Positions 1 through 13,411 of a stretch of DNA of 64,000 nucleotides are shown in pieces. A program made the position numbers and the translations under genes. The stretch spans positions 32,493,005 through 32,557,004 of the forward strand of contig CM057224.1 of assembly GCA_029891385.1 (NCBI GenBank), written 5' to 3'. Position 1 is the first letter of the stretch; every line of letters starts with the position of its first letter. The notes beneath the pieces are model-generated. The model was not told the origin of the DNA, did no database searches, and worked only from the letters and a program-made list of their open reading frames with translations. This DNA comes from Erythroxylum novogranatense (Eukaryota; Streptophyta; Magnoliopsida; Malpighiales; Erythroxylaceae).

Positions 1-2040
1 TATTCAACGAATCCGATGCCTCGAATCAGTCAATCGGACGTCGGACGGAAAGAAATTGACAAAAGAACAATTGTACCTTTTAATAACAAATAATAATCAA
101 AATAAAAATAATTATATATACATATATATCGAACGCTCATCATGGGGCGAGACGTCGCCTCATGCGAGGCGAAATCGCCTCACTTCGTCATGAGGCGAGG
201 CGTCGCCTCATGAGGCGAAATCGCCTCACTTCGTCATGAGGCGAGGCGTCGCCTCATGACCAGCCACTAAATTCGCGAGGGCGAGGCGTGACGTCGCCAT
301 GAGGCGGCGAAGTTTCCACCGCTACCTCGCCTTTTTTTTTTTCAGATTTCAATCTTAATTTCCATCCACTCTAACTTTTAGCACACAATTCAGAAAAATA
401 CCCACTATACCTCATTGAAAAGCTTATGCAAAGCTCTACAACTCTCAAGAAGACCAAAAAATCAAATCCAACCCTAATTCCATCTCAATTAATTCAGAAA
501 ATCAGCAAAGTTCATATGTCAGGGTTTCATTCCATCGCTCACGCAATGGAACAGTAACTTTCCATTCAAAATTCACCCTTCTATCATTAAAATTCAACAA
601 CACCTATTTCACACTAAATTGAAGCCAACATCCCAAAGTTTCAGTGGCCACTAACCTTACCTCATTTGCATTACTACACAATAAATTATGAGTAAAACAA
701 GAACATCAATTAAAACCTTAATTTTCCAGATTTAGTGTTAAACCTTAGATCTATCATTTCCAATGCCTTTGTCACATCACTAGACATCCAATTAAATACA
801 AATTAGGTCTTACCACATTCATACATATATTAGGGCTAATACTGAAAAATTGCAGCACTTAATTCCTCAATTCAGATACCCAAAGTAGTCATCCATATTC
901 CATTTAAAATCAAACCATATCATACTACTTTCAATACAACCATCACTTAACCTTATACCCACTTAATCCAAGCAATAAAAGACATCAATATCATGCATCC
1001 CTAAGCATAATAGATGCTCCCAACCTCTCATTCAAAGCTTCTACCAACCATGACATGCAAGTCATTCTAACAACATCATTAAACATAATAATTAAAGAAC
1101 TTACCTATTAGCTTTTCCTCCCTTCTCTTCCCTTCAATTCTTTCCTATACTTTCTACCTACTTCTACTAACATCCAACAAGCTCATGACTCTTCATGAAG
1201 AGGGTAAGACACTAAGTTAGTTGGAAGTAGGAGAATCTTGAATATTTGAAGGAAGGTGTAATGAAGAAGGTGAAAGTCGATGGTGAGAAACAAAAGAAGG
1301 AAGGAGGCTTCGGATGAGTTAAAAAAATAGCAAGAACACTTATCTTTTCTTCTTCCAATGAAACAAACCGATAGGCATTAAGAAGTGGCATTAAAGAAGG
1401 TAATTTGGTGGCAAATTATGGTTGGTCACACTTTTAAGGAAAAGTCAAAGTAATCATTTAATAATCCAGATCAAAAATAAACCCGATCAACTCAAATGAC
1501 CCTAATTTCAATCCCAAAATAATATACCCAATAATACAAGATTATTTGGTAGCAATTTCGCCATCAAAATCAACCGTTCGCCATCATGATTTTATCCGGC
1601 CCGGACTTTCCGAATTTCCCGAATTATTTTTTTGAAAATTAATGAAATTCCCCAAAATCGTAAAGCATATAACAGTGCACTCCAAATCAGGAAAATCACA
1701 TTTTCTACAACAAAAACACAGTGAGGCCATTTACCCACGATTTTGCGGTCCCGAAATGTTCTCCTAAAATCCAGAAAATTCCTATAATTCCAAAGAAATA
1801 CAAAACACTCAGTGGTGCACTCAGACTAATTTTTCAAACCAATAACCACGTTAATCCCAATAAAATTGCATTAGGCCCAATTACCGGGAATGTCATGTAT
1901 GCATGTACCGTAATTTCATGTGCACAGATTTCACTGGTTACTAGTACCAGTATGCATGGATAGTCCTAAGTCATTCCGATCCATCTCATCCTATGCCAAT
2001 TTTACTATTTTACCCTTCCAGTAGGGGGTGGGATGTTACA
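1..2040 (-). mobile_element. Truncated long LTR of a Tekay-like chromovirus (LTR1)
   Basis: The + strand ends in GGGATGTTACA at 2040, so the minus-strand LTR starts TGTAACATCCC. The block is a homologue of the terminal part (about 4050-6639) of the full LTR at 2711-6639: shared stretches include the opening at 10-75 versus 4058-4120 and the region around 590-700 versus 5320-5420. Many substitutions and indels separate the two. The window starts inside this LTR, so its other end and its TSD cannot be seen. Small ORFs here are AT-rich chance frames. Lineage is inferred from the great LTR length and the neighbouring gag type. Confidence 0.7.
130..315. repeat. GC-rich, self-complementary repeat block in LTR1
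   Basis: A unit of about 46 bp built on GAGGCGAGGCGTCGCCTC repeats two to three times within an otherwise AT-rich LTR. The core is palindromic, so the transcript could form stacked hairpins. Sister LTRs carry a GC-rich palindromic block in the corresponding place (4165-4290 and 62655-62770) but with different sequence. Confidence 0.75.
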
Positions 2041-2710
2041 AGGCCAATCCTGCACGGATCTCCAGACTCAGTCCCATCTCAAACCTCCGGCACCTATCTG
2101 CCTCAGTGGGAACCACAGTAGCAGCATATCTCATCAACTCATTAAACCTAACCTCGTACTCTGCTACTGTCATCCTACCCTGTCTCAGCTCCAAAAACTC
2201 CTGCATCTTCATTTCCAGATACACATTGGGCATATAATTGTCTCTAAAAGCCCTCAGAAAATTTGCCCATGTCAAGAAGCAAGGTCCGTGGTACCGCCTT
2301 AACAGCCTTCCACCATGTATAAGCGGGCCCTGCAGAAGAGATATCACGAATCGAACCTCTCTTCAGTTCGCAATCCATCCGATCAAGGACTCTCTCGGTC
2401 CTTCCAACCATCCTCACCCTCAACGGGTCTCAGATCGCCATAGAAATTCATGTACCGCCACGCAAAGAAATCATATCTCCTCTCCCGTCTCACGGGGACT
2501 CTAGGAGGTATCTCCTCAGATCGAGGCACCGAGGACTCTCTGCTAGCTCCTACAGATTCCTAGTCAGCTGGTTGATCAATCTGATCACCAAATACAGATG
2601 ACCTAAAACAAAACAAGAACTCTGATCAGTTTCTACATTTCTCACAATAATTCAAGCCTAAAAATGTACTAGTCCCAACAGATGTCAAACCATGCTCTGA
2701 TACCTCCTAA
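2041..2710 (-). pseudogene. Gypsy gag fragment and leader between the two Tekay-like LTRs
   Basis: Minus-strand frame 2347-2041 encodes a retrotransposon gag core with the typical chromovirus motif FLELRQGRMTVAEYEVRFNE and an RRFEMGL tail. It is cut exactly at the LTR1 edge (2040/2041). From 2348 to 2690 the N-terminal gag is still suggested but the frame is broken. At 2694-2706 the + strand reads GCTCTGATACCTC, the complement of a degenerate initiator-tRNA-Met PBS, directly beside the LTR at 2711. No protease, RT or integrase remains. Confidence 0.7.
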
Positions 2711-5700
2711 TGTAGCGCCCCCTTACCATAGGATATGTATCGGGACGCCCGTAGGTCATTCCGACACACACCCTACGATAAGGGTGCGCTACGAACAACC
2801 ACTAACACTCCACATGGCATCAAAATCATAAAGCATTGATATGAAATCCACTAATTTTTGAAACCATAAATTCTCATTTCATAACCTCAAAGCAGTAAAT
2901 TTACACAACTGGTATGTTTTGTACATTACTCCAAAAGAAAATCAAACAAAAAGGCTAGCTAGGTCATTCCTCAAAAAGTGCCAGCTGACCGACCTGTGTG
3001 CCATGACTTCTCTTGCCAACTCAATCTACACGGCAGGAAAAGTCGCTCTGGAGCTATAAGTCTACTCTCTCGGTCCTGAAAAATAATTTGCAATTTTGGG
3101 TGAGTTTGCAAACTCAGTGAGGAACCATCATCGATGGTTCACCCAATTCATGCATATACACATACATAACATGACACGCACAATTATCTCACCAAATCAC
3201 GCTTAGTAGTACCACATAATTTTCATAACAATCCAAAGAACTAATTCAAATGCACATGAAATGTGTATGAGACGCTTTCCAATTTATTACGTTGTTGGAT
3301 CGAAATACTGGTCTGTCCCATTAAGGGCAAGATAAACGCGTGAGCCATAGCTCGAATCACTATGGGCTCAAGGCCCAATCACGTTGAGCTTTAAGCTCGC
3401 TATCGCTTCCGTCACAATCGCCAATCATCGATCATGCAATTATGCATGAAGTGCATATGTCCAAATAAAACAACACCAACATCATATTAGATCCCAATTC
3501 AACATATACACATAAGTCTCGTATGTAATCGCAAGAAAATCACATATGACACTTCTATGTCGAATTCCTCAATCCATTTGGACCTCCTATCCGCAATCCG
3601 CATAAACAAACACAATTTTCTCACCATTATTCTCCACAGGTTCTAAGTGCGAATTATAAACACTTACTAACCGAGGAACCATCTAGGTTACTCACCTAAT
3701 AATTTCCGAGCTAATGCCAGAAGTCTCGCAACGTCCGTGGGATGACGCTCCAACCGAGCCTCTATAATGCTTAAAATAAATAAACATTACCAACTGAATA
3801 GTTAAAATATCAAACAATGCACATGGAATAAGTAAACGTGTATAATGCATGTTCATGGCATTCCTGCCCTAATCCAAAATTTTCCCATAATAAAATCCAT
3901 CTAAAATTAGAAACCTATCAAGCCGACGGTGCAAGCAATTGGACCTCTATAGTCCCCAATTAAACAAAACAGTGATTAACCGCTCCGTTACTCGGGCCAC
4001 GCTAATTTCCTTCCAAAATTTCTCAATTTCTCACAAATGAAATTAAATGTTCTACTTAATCCGATGCCTTAAGAATCAGGTCAATCGGACGCTTGACGGA
4101 AAAGAAATTGACAAAAGAAGCAAGAAATCTTAAAATACCAATTAACAAATAAAATAATAATAAAGAACCAGCCTCGCTGGGCGAGACGTCGCTTAGCGGG
4201 CTGACTCATCCGCCTCGTCATTAGGGCGAGGCGTCGCCTAGCGATGCCGACCTTTCTAGCCTCGTCACTGAGGCGGCGTCGCCTGTGACCAAAGCGAGGT
4301 TCAACTTCCTTCTTTTTTTATATATATATCCAAACCGAATTTCCAATACCTATAACTTTTTGTACACAAATAAAAAAAATACAAACCATAGCTTGTTGGA
4401 AAGACCATGAAAAATTCTACCATTCTCATGAAGACCATAAAAATCAATTTCACCCCTAAGGGTGTCAAAAATTCATCCAAACCTACTGCCCACTCAAAAC
4501 CCATCAACACAGGACAGTACCTTGCAAATTCAAGAACTCACTGATTATTCAGCCAAAAATTACCACATAAATATGCCCAATAAGTTCACAATGTCATCTA
4601 CAACTTTCATAACAACCCAAAATCAAATTTCATAACTAACTGTGTCAAACAATTCAACAAAGAATCAGTCTACTGAAATCAACTAATCTGGACAGTAATT
4701 TCCCAAACAACATATCTCTTAGCACAAATGTCACCAAATTCACTACCTTATACCCCTGAAAAGATAAGATCACCAACTTCAAGTTTCATGAAGAACTCAA
4801 ACTCCAATTCGATTTCTAAAAAGTTCAAATCTATTATGCAAGTTACTGCCATTATCAGCAATTCACAACCTAATGCAGGGTCAGTTTTTTCAAACTCATA
4901 ACCCCCAACTCTGACCTCTAAAAATTACACACCATAAATCATTTTCAAGATAATTTCTTCCTCTACAACTTTACAGAAGATCACTCACACCAATTCAGTC
5001 CACAAAAATTGCTAAAATTGCTCCCAAGCAGAAAGCTCACAAAATCAACACGATGACTGGGTTTCTCCAAAAAGCATAAAACCAATCAATAGAAATTAGT
5101 TCATATCTCCCAATATACAACTCTAAAATTAACAAGATCAGTGGCAATGGAAAGCTAACTCAATATTCTACAACGTTCTTGAAGACCATTTTCCCAAATT
5201 CCATATCAATTAATTTAGAAAAATCACCAAACTAATCAGGTCATAACTGCGGGTACTGTTTACAGGCAATAAAACAGTAACTTTCCATGCAAAATTTCGC
5301 CCTTCTAGAATTACAATTTAACAACACCTATTTCACACTAAATTGTAGCCAACATCCGAAAGTTTAATTGGGCACAAACTTCACCTCATTTGCACACCTA
5401 CACAATAAGTTATGATCAAAACATTCCAATAGGTCAAACACCAATTTTCCAGATTTCAACATTACCCTAACTCCTATCACTTCTAATATCAATAATACAT
5501 CCCTAAGCATCCAATTATACCTCTAATTCAACCACAAATTCATCACAACATATACTTACATGATTATATAAAAGTTGGCAGCACTAACACAAATTATCTT
5601 CCTAAGTTTTCCATTCATCTAACCTTACAAACTCAATCCAAACCAAGCCAAAATCAAGGAAAACTATAGTCTTTCATTCATCCATAACTAAGTATACATT

Positions 5701-6639
5701 TAAACCCAATCAAACCTTCTACTATGATGATCAAGTAAATGTATAAAGGATCTCCATGCATGCTTCTAACTACCAAAAGCATAAAAACAAACATTAATAC
5801 TCACCTTAAACAAGTTCAAGCTATCAATTCTCCAAGTTCACACACACCTCTCAACCTTTCCCAAAACCTATGGCTATCACAACAACCATGCATATCATCA
5901 TCTTCTCAAGGATTTAGCTTGGTCTATGTGTGGAGAGAAGCAAGCAAGGAACCAAGGAGATCCTTCTTGTCTTGTATGGAATGAGAATAAGGGAAATTCA
6001 ATGGAGGAGAAGCACACCAAGGAGAAGAAGCAAGTTTCGGATTATGCAAGGGAGAATTGGCCTTTTTTTAAGTGATTCAAATGTTAAAAGAAACAAGGAG
6101 AAGGTCGTATGGGAGGGAGAAATAAGACAAAACTAATTAATGAAATGGGACACTTGGCTTTAAGTGTAATAAAATATAATTTATCCTAATCCAAATTAAT
6201 TTAGTACTAATTCTAATTAATCTCTAATCATGGCACTAGAATATTATCCTAACCTCATTTATCCACTAATCTTATGCCATTAGGCAATCCTGTTCGGTAC
6301 AAAACAGCTCACTCATTCAGTCAGTTGGAATTTTTCGGTCCGGGCAAGAACCTCGAAAAATTCCAGAAAAATTCTCATAAATCCCTAAAAATGTAAAAAC
6401 AATTTATGGCGTACTCCAAATAATTTTTCAAATACAATTATCCCATAAATTTTACAAAAAATCTCAATTTGAAACCTAAGCCGGAAAATGTCATGAATGC
6501 ATGTATACCATGTGCAAGTGCAAAACAATCATCAGTTATAGAGACTATATGTTGTATGAGCATGCCGAGATATAATCCAATTCTCCTAACCTTTCCCAAA
6601 TTACCAATAAACCCTTCCTATGGGAGATGGGATGTTACA
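2711..6639 (-). mobile_element. Full-length 3.9-kb LTR of a Tekay-like chromovirus (LTR2, 5' LTR)
   Basis: On the + strand the LTR begins TGTAGCGCCCCC, right after the PBS, and ends GGGATGTTACA at 6639; read on the minus strand it starts TGTAACATCCC. An LTR near 3.9 kb is characteristic of the Del/Tekay chromovirus group, which fits the gag type next to it. The segment 3295-3420 holds 'CCCATTAAGGGC' and 'GAGCTTTAAGCTC' phrases, degenerate versions of the minisatellite seen in the related solo LTR at 60530-63665. The flanking five bases after the LTR are ATATT. It appears inserted in the Athila/Tat-like gag downstream. Confidence 0.75.
4165..4290. repeat. GC-rich palindromic block in LTR2
   Basis: Repeats of GGCGAGRCGTCGC flanked by GCCTCG-type complements, in the same relative position as the block at 130-315 of LTR1 but divergent in primary sequence. 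Confidence 0.6.
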
Positions 6640-6644
6640 ATATT

Positions 6645-8700
6645 GCTCTCGTTCATGTAATTTCATAATGCTTAGGGAGCATTCCATACTTCTTTTACAA
6701 AATTCACGAGAAAGTTGTCTTACTTGAATCTCCAGGTTGTGAATAGAAAAGGCATGATTTTTCGTTACTTGATCAAATTTCTCTTCCAGTCTCTTTTAGG
6801 TCTCTTCCATGTCTAGTAGCTTATCCATGATTTTATCCAATTTGAAATTCTATCAGCTAAACTTATCTTGCTGAAATTCTAATAGGTCTTGACGTTCCGT
6901 ATGAGTACTTACATTGTTAAATCTGTGTGGTTTTGCCACCTTGAAGTGTATGTGATCATATAAAAATTATGATTTCCCCAACTAAATTGGGGCTGATTTA
7001 AATATGCAAGAATCCTTTGCTCCCTATATTATATATCCTCCATGATCATTCTTTTTTTTTATCTCTTTTTGATATCTAATTTTCTGGATTCTTCATCGCT
7101 ACCTTGTGATGTCCAAATTGATGTGTTTTCGACTTTTTGCCCAAGCTTACTAATCTTTTTTTTTTTCACAAAAGATGGTGAAAAATCCTTAGACAACAAA
7201 TATTAAACTAATCTACATCCCCAGCAACAACACCAGAAACTTGATCATGTTGTTTGAGCTTTAAAATTTATAAGCCCTCAAATACTGTAAGCACACAGGT
7301 TGTAGTTGTAGTATAAGAGGTGTCGATCTCATAAGGAGATTGTTTAATCTAATTCTATATTATCTAAGGCCAACAATACAAAAAAACTCAAAATAAACAA
7401 TGCAACGGAAAGTAATCATGATAAGTGAATTCAACCATTTAAATCAGAAATTAAACACAAAAAATAAAGAATTGAGCAATATGCAATCACAATAGAAATC
7501 AACTTAAGGAATTTATCAATTTATGAGAAAGAGGATTTTACTTATCATTAATACCAACTTAGTCGATTATGTGTCAATGGAGTGTCGGTTATAGACTGTC
7601 CTCGGACTGATTACTCTCTCTCAAGTTATAACCATTAAACCCTAAATTATAAACCCTAATCAGATTGTGAAAATTACAATCGCTCAATTCACAAATTATC
7701 CAAAACCTAATTAGATATGAAGCACTATAATAAACTATTAGAACATCACACATGATCTCTATCGACATAATTACCAATATGATTTATTACAGTTTCTATT
7801 AAATCGTTAATTCTCATTAATTTGATTTAATCATTTTTTATTTGATTCACCCTCTCAGTTTATTACCAAATTATGAAATAACATAATTAAATCATGGCAT
7901 TCATCCAAATAACACAATCAACTAAATTATCATTAAATCAAAATAAAATCTCGAATGAGAGTTTAGAACATCATCAATATTCCAAACCTTGTTATCATAT
8001 CATTAATCTCAATTCTATACATCAATAAAATCAAATGAAAAGAAAGACAATTTGGAATAGACAATGGAAAGCAACGATGTCAGAAAACCTCCTAATCGGG
8101 AAGCTCATTGAGTCAACTTCATCTTCCTCTTCCTTCGTCTCTTTCTCTCTCTCAATATTCTCACTTTAGGGTTTCAATGGTGGCTGCTTGGAAGCTCTCT
8201 TTCTTTGCCTCTTTATGTTCTTTTTATACCCCTTTGTGTTTTCGGTAACCCTAGGGTATTTTCGAGGTTCGAAAGGTCCAAAAAAATCTCTCAAAATATG
8301 ATGTTTGTGAGTGTCTGCATGTCTGCCTAATGCAGCCACGATCGTGGCTCACATCCAAACCTTCTGTCATGATTGTGGCATGTAGGCCACAATCGTAGGC
8401 CATTCCTTAAGATTTTGTCACGATCTTTGAAAAGCCACGATTCAGGTCGTTGTTTCAGCCCAAATGCCTCCGAAACTTCTCCGTTCTTCGATGTTAACCC
8501 TGAAACACTAGCAAACACATCAAGATATCTCAAAAACATAATATTTAAGCTCAAAAGCTTGTATTAACCCGTAAAACACTTAAAACATAAATAAATCACA
8601 AACTACATAATTTTAACCTAAAAACATACTAAATGATTGAATTAACAACTAAACACAAATTAAATTATGCCTTAAAATACGATGCAATTTACACTTATCA
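6645..8700 (-). mobile_element. Athila/Tat-like gypsy 5' end: LTR, tRNA-Asp PBS and gag tail
   Basis: Minus-strand LTR spans 8700 (TGATAAGTGTAAATTGC start) to 7242 (ends TGATCA), about 1.46 kb. The PBS is at 7218-7235; its minus-strand sequence TGGTGTTGTTGCTGGGGA matches the complement of the tRNA-Asp 3' end at 14 of 18 positions, and all four differences are C to T, as expected from methylated-cytosine decay. Beyond the PBS, about 6650-6860, a broken frame gives a gag-like tail (NLEIQVRQLSREF), typical of Tat/Athila gag C-termini. The rest of the element is missing at 6644, where the Tekay-like LTR sits. The stretch 6860-7217 shows nothing further. Confidence 0.6.
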
Positions 8701-8827
8701 ATGTACAATCTAGGATTTAAGAGACACATAGTATATGCTGGTCTAATAGGATAGTCTTTCCCCACTAGATTAAATCTACATCTTGAAAAGGGAAAAGAAA
8801 ATGTATAACCTATAAATGATTATCCTA

Positions 8828-8870
8828 TTATTTTAAAGAATCAATGTCTGACATCGATTCTTTAAAATAA
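8828..8870. repeat. Near-perfect 21-bp foldback palindrome
   Basis: Arms 8828-8848 and 8850-8870 are reverse complements with one mismatch and a single-base spacer. It lies just 5' of the decayed copia RT fragment. An almost loop-less inverted duplication suggests a local template switch, not a transposon terminus. Confidence 0.9.
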
Positions 8871-8879
8871 CATGAAGCC

Positions 8880-10010
8880 ATGAGATTTGAAACAGAATTT
8901 ATGTACACTAACCAAGTATAGGCTTTAATGGATCCTCCTGATCATATTATACCTATTGGATGCAAGTAGGATTTTAAGAGAAAAATTGGCATGGATGGTA
9001 ATATACATATGTACAAAACAAGGTTAGTGGATAAAGGTTACAACAAAAACAAAGAGTTGATTTTTATTCTAAGAGGATTCCTAATCATGTAGGTAAGTTG
9101 CAAAAGCCTATTTATAGACTTAAGTAAGTTTTTTGGAGTTGTAACATCCATTTTGATCAAGTAATCAAAAAATTTGAGATTAGTAGGAGTACAGTCATTG
9201 TCCTAGTGCTATATATGGATGAAATATTACTAATTGGAAGTGTCATACTGATGCTCAAATTTGTAAGGATTTGGTTGCTCAAAAACTTCTTCATGAAGGA
9301 TATAGGAGAAGTAGCATATATTATAGGAATAAAAATTTATAAAGATACATCAAATAGGTTTCTTGGCTTATCACAATCCACGTATATAACCAAAGTGGTA
9401 AAGAGGTTTAGCAAGGAGAATTCCAAGAGAGGATTCTTAGTTATGCCATATCAGATTTCTCTCACACAAAGTATATGTACTTAGAAATAAAAAGAGAGAT
9501 AAAATAGATTATGTTTTCTATGCTTTGACAATTATATCAATTATGTATGCGATGTTAAATATTAGAATAGACGCCTCTTATACTCTAAGCACAATAAGCA
9601 GATTTCAAGTCAATCCTAGTAATGTTCATTGGATGATTGTGAAAAATATCTTAAAGTATTTGAGAATGACTAAAGTTGTTTTTTTGATCTATAGAGGAGT
9701 TAAATTGAGAGTTTAAGGATATTCGAATGCTAGTTTTCAATTCGATCCAAATGATAGTAGATTACAGGTAAAGTACATCTTCACTCTAAATAGTGGTGCA
9801 GTAAATTGGAAGAGTTCTCATCAACCAACCATTGCAGATTCTATGATTGAAGCAGAGTACATATCAATGTTAGAGTCTACAAAAGAAACAGTTTGAGTGA
9901 AAAAATTCAGCACAGAACTTGGAGTAGTTCTTAGCATTATTGAACCAATAGTATTGTACTATGACAACAATGATGTCATTGTATAAGCAAAAAAATCAGG
10001 ATCTCATTAA
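8880..10010 (+). pseudogene. Decayed Ty1-copia RT-RNase H remnant
   Basis: Broken + frames reproduce copia pol in order: about 8925-9060 resembles the PPxGxxxIGCKWxxKxK and KARLVAKGY region of RT; 9206-9484 has the RT catalytic loop degraded to YMDEILLIG, then the KDIGEVAYIIGIKIY and GLSQSTYI motifs; 9525-9716 has SIMYAMLNIRID...YTLSTISRFQ; 9717-10010 is RNase H-like (SGAVNWKSS, ADSMIEAEY). Many stops and frameshifts. No gag or integrase and no certain LTR could be delimited. Confidence 0.8.
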
Positions 10011-10199
10011 TGATCTAAACAAATACTCAAAAGTTTCACTTGAACAAGGAGATAATGTAGTTGAAATTTTATGTATGACATTATTGTTTTTAATTAAAAG
10101 GACTATTTTATCTTTATGTATTTTGTTAATTTTATTTAATGCTTTAATACTAAAGGTAAAATCTCTAAAATAATTATTGTGCAATTAAAATTATAATGA

Positions 10200-12780
10200 G
10201 ATCATAATTATGAAATTTAATTTATATTTATGTATTATTTTAAAAATTTCCTAGTTGTAGTTTCATCAAGATGTGATATTGATAAAATGATAGAATTAGC
10301 ACACGTTATGTTTCTTTCCTATAAAGAAAGCAATAGAATTCATCAATTAAAGTATGTAGATATATAAACAAATATGTGGATGCTTATTACGAATAAGTTC
10401 ATTAAACTAACCCGATTTTGAGGATCCCAGTGAAGTATTACTTATGTATCTATAGATTTTTCTCATTATGATATTTTTATGGTTGATTCTTAGACTTGTG
10501 ATTACCAAAGTATCTCATGTGAGATTACTATTTTCCGTGCTACTTATGACATATTCTTTCTAGGGTAGTTCATTCGATAGTAATTAAATATAGTATGAAA
10601 TATATAGAGATAATTAAATAAGTCGATAAATGATTCGTCACCCTAAAGTAGTTAGTGAATATGTTCCATCGTTATTGATTAATAATAATTTAAGAAATCC
10701 TCTGGGTAAAGTGAATTAACATATGAAAAAATTCAAATATCAATTATAAATCAATTACTAATTATCAAGAACGAAAAATAATTAGATTTAAAAGGAATAG
10801 ACATTATATTCATACTTTATATCCAATTGAAACATTGTATAACGAAAAGATTAAATTATACATAATAATTATGTATAAACATGTGGAGTTAAACCAATTT
10901 GATATTTCTAATATTTGAATAGTCATGACATGTTAGACATCAATCTTGATATGTGATTATAAATTATTTTCTTTTAATTGCCTAATTCTAATTATGAACT
11001 ATAATTATAATTTTTAATCATTGACAACTATTATGAACATAATGGGTCATCCATAAAGGTCAATTAAAATAATAAAAATTAATTTAAACTAAGTTAGATT
11101 TAATTGTAAATTTTGAAAACTTTAGGATCAAATATGAATATTTGATTTTATTAAAATTAAATTAAATTATAATTAAAGTGTAATTTAATTATAATTAAGC
11201 TATTAATTTTAATAAAAGAATAAACCTAATGCTTTTTTATTTATGAGAAATAAGTGTAAGGAGTTTGCATTTATGCTTGTTTCCTCTCAAAGTTGAATTT
11301 CTTTTTTTTACTCTATAGATACTCTTAGAGGTTAGATGCTTAAACAACTCGTAATTGATACATTTAAAAGAGTTTATAAATGAATTCAAATCAGACACGA
11401 GTCAATTACTTTTATGAGTAATATTTTTTAAGTTATTCAATTATTAAAATCTGATCAAAAAATGTTAAACATTTTATTTTTTTGGTGGTGATTTCCCAGC
11501 AGATCTTTCATAATATGTATCCCAACAATTTTCATAATAGCAACAATTGCATAATTATACATAATCCAAAACCTTCGCCTCTTTCTCACACTAACAGACT
11601 ACGGCTCAATATTTGTTTTAACAACACTTTCTCTTTCAACAACTTAATTGTGATATATTTATATCCAAAATCACCTGCAAATAAAATATAATCATTATAA
11701 TGACATAGTCAGCTAGTCTCTAAGCACCTTCGACACGTCTTTATCATCTAGGATATCCCCTGGCCTAGCAGCCTTTACCTATGATATGACCTCTTGTTCA
11801 TGGATTCTAGCTGTTGAACCAAACTCTTACGTTATTTTTAAAAACACTTCCAAGTCATAAACTTTCAATACTTTGAAAATTTATAGAAATATCAAAAGAC
11901 TCTATTGTTATACATATTTGATTTAAAATCATTCAAACATTTTTTAAAGTTTGTTTGAAAATTAAGAGATATTTTATAAAATCATAAATAAATTACTTCT
12001 TTTGATCATTTAATGATTGCCCCATAATTTATTAAAATAACTAAAATAAGATTATAAGAAAATTACAATAATTTATTATATCATGAAATCCTTATTTCCT
12101 CTTTATTCTTTATTTTTAACTTGAGTTTTCTTAAAACTCTCTTGAGTTGTGTTTGTTCGTCAATTTGCTTATTTATTCTTTTTTTATTGCCAAATGGTAA
12201 TTCAATTGATCTTTTGTCAGTTCACCTTTTATTGACATTAACCTTTCACATATTGATTGACTATACTATTAATTATTTTATATTTTTATTAATAACATAT
12301 TGTCAAAAGACAGTTGATATTTATTCTCTTACGATTTTTATAAGGGATAATAATTTTCAAGCATATAATTAAATATCTGAAAATTTAAGAATTCATTTAA
12401 AATTAGAATTTGTTTGTTTTATTTTATTTAAAACTGATATTTAAATATGAATACAAATAAATACTTTGCTTAATATTTAATTCAAATTTTATTATTTAAC
12501 TGACAATAATTTATATTCACAATATATATACATTATTTTAAACTTAACTATATTCAATTGGTTAATTTTCTCGACAAAATATAACTATTTATTTTAGAAC
12601 TAAATTATATCTATAGAATATAAAATAAAATAAATGCTACTAAGAAAATAACTCATTATATTAATTTACATAAAATTTTAAAAGCGAGTTTAATTCTAGT
12701 AATTCTAAAATACAATTCTAAATAGGTATAAGAGCAAATAAAAAATTCCCTTCTTTAAAAGCTATCATCATAAAAAATGG
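10200..12780. other. AT-rich sequence, nothing recognised
   Basis: About 2.6 kb of AT-rich DNA. ORFs at 11482-11691 and 12121-12372 are low-complexity chance frames without any familiar motif. It may include the 3' non-coding part or LTR of the copia remnant upstream, but I could not find a repeated terminus. Confidence 0.5.
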
Positions 12781-13411
12781 CTAGCTGGAACAAGTAGCTT
12801 ACAGCTACGTAGCCTCTAGTAAACTGGAAATGCTGAACATAGTATATCCTGACGTTTTAATGCTAAAAGTAAAACTAGCCAAAATTTGCACATTTCCACT
12901 AAAAGATGTTTAGTCCTTAGACATGATGATAACACACGGGTTAAACAAATAGTAAGTCAGAATGAAATGGTAATACCTTAAATTGTTTTATTTGCAGAAG
13001 AATGATAAACAAATACCACGGCTTGTTTATCCTTTTCTTCCTTCTTGTTTTCTTTTATCTAAAGACATCACCTTGAAGGTAACTACACCCAGCTTTCTGT
13101 TAAAGGTCTGAAATCAAAATTTGGCATCTGAAGCTTCATGAATTTGACAAAAAGGAAGGCCAAGATTCATCAAGTGTTAACCCAGCTACCTACTTTAGGT
13201 CACGTCAAGACTAACATGTTTGCATGTACATCAGTTTTATTATACACCAAGGTGAAAATAGGAACTTTTGTTTGTCAAAACCAGAGAGACTAAGACACTT
13301 AACCTGTACAAACTCACTTACAAAAATTTCCTAGCCTCTCTACCATTCTCCTGCACAAGATTGACTTCTAATTAACTAGTTTCAGAATTTTGGCTATTGA
13401 TTAGAGAACAC

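Noticed and set aside
10200..12780. Short ORFs of 60-85 codons
   Set aside because: AT-rich, low-complexity translation with no family features.
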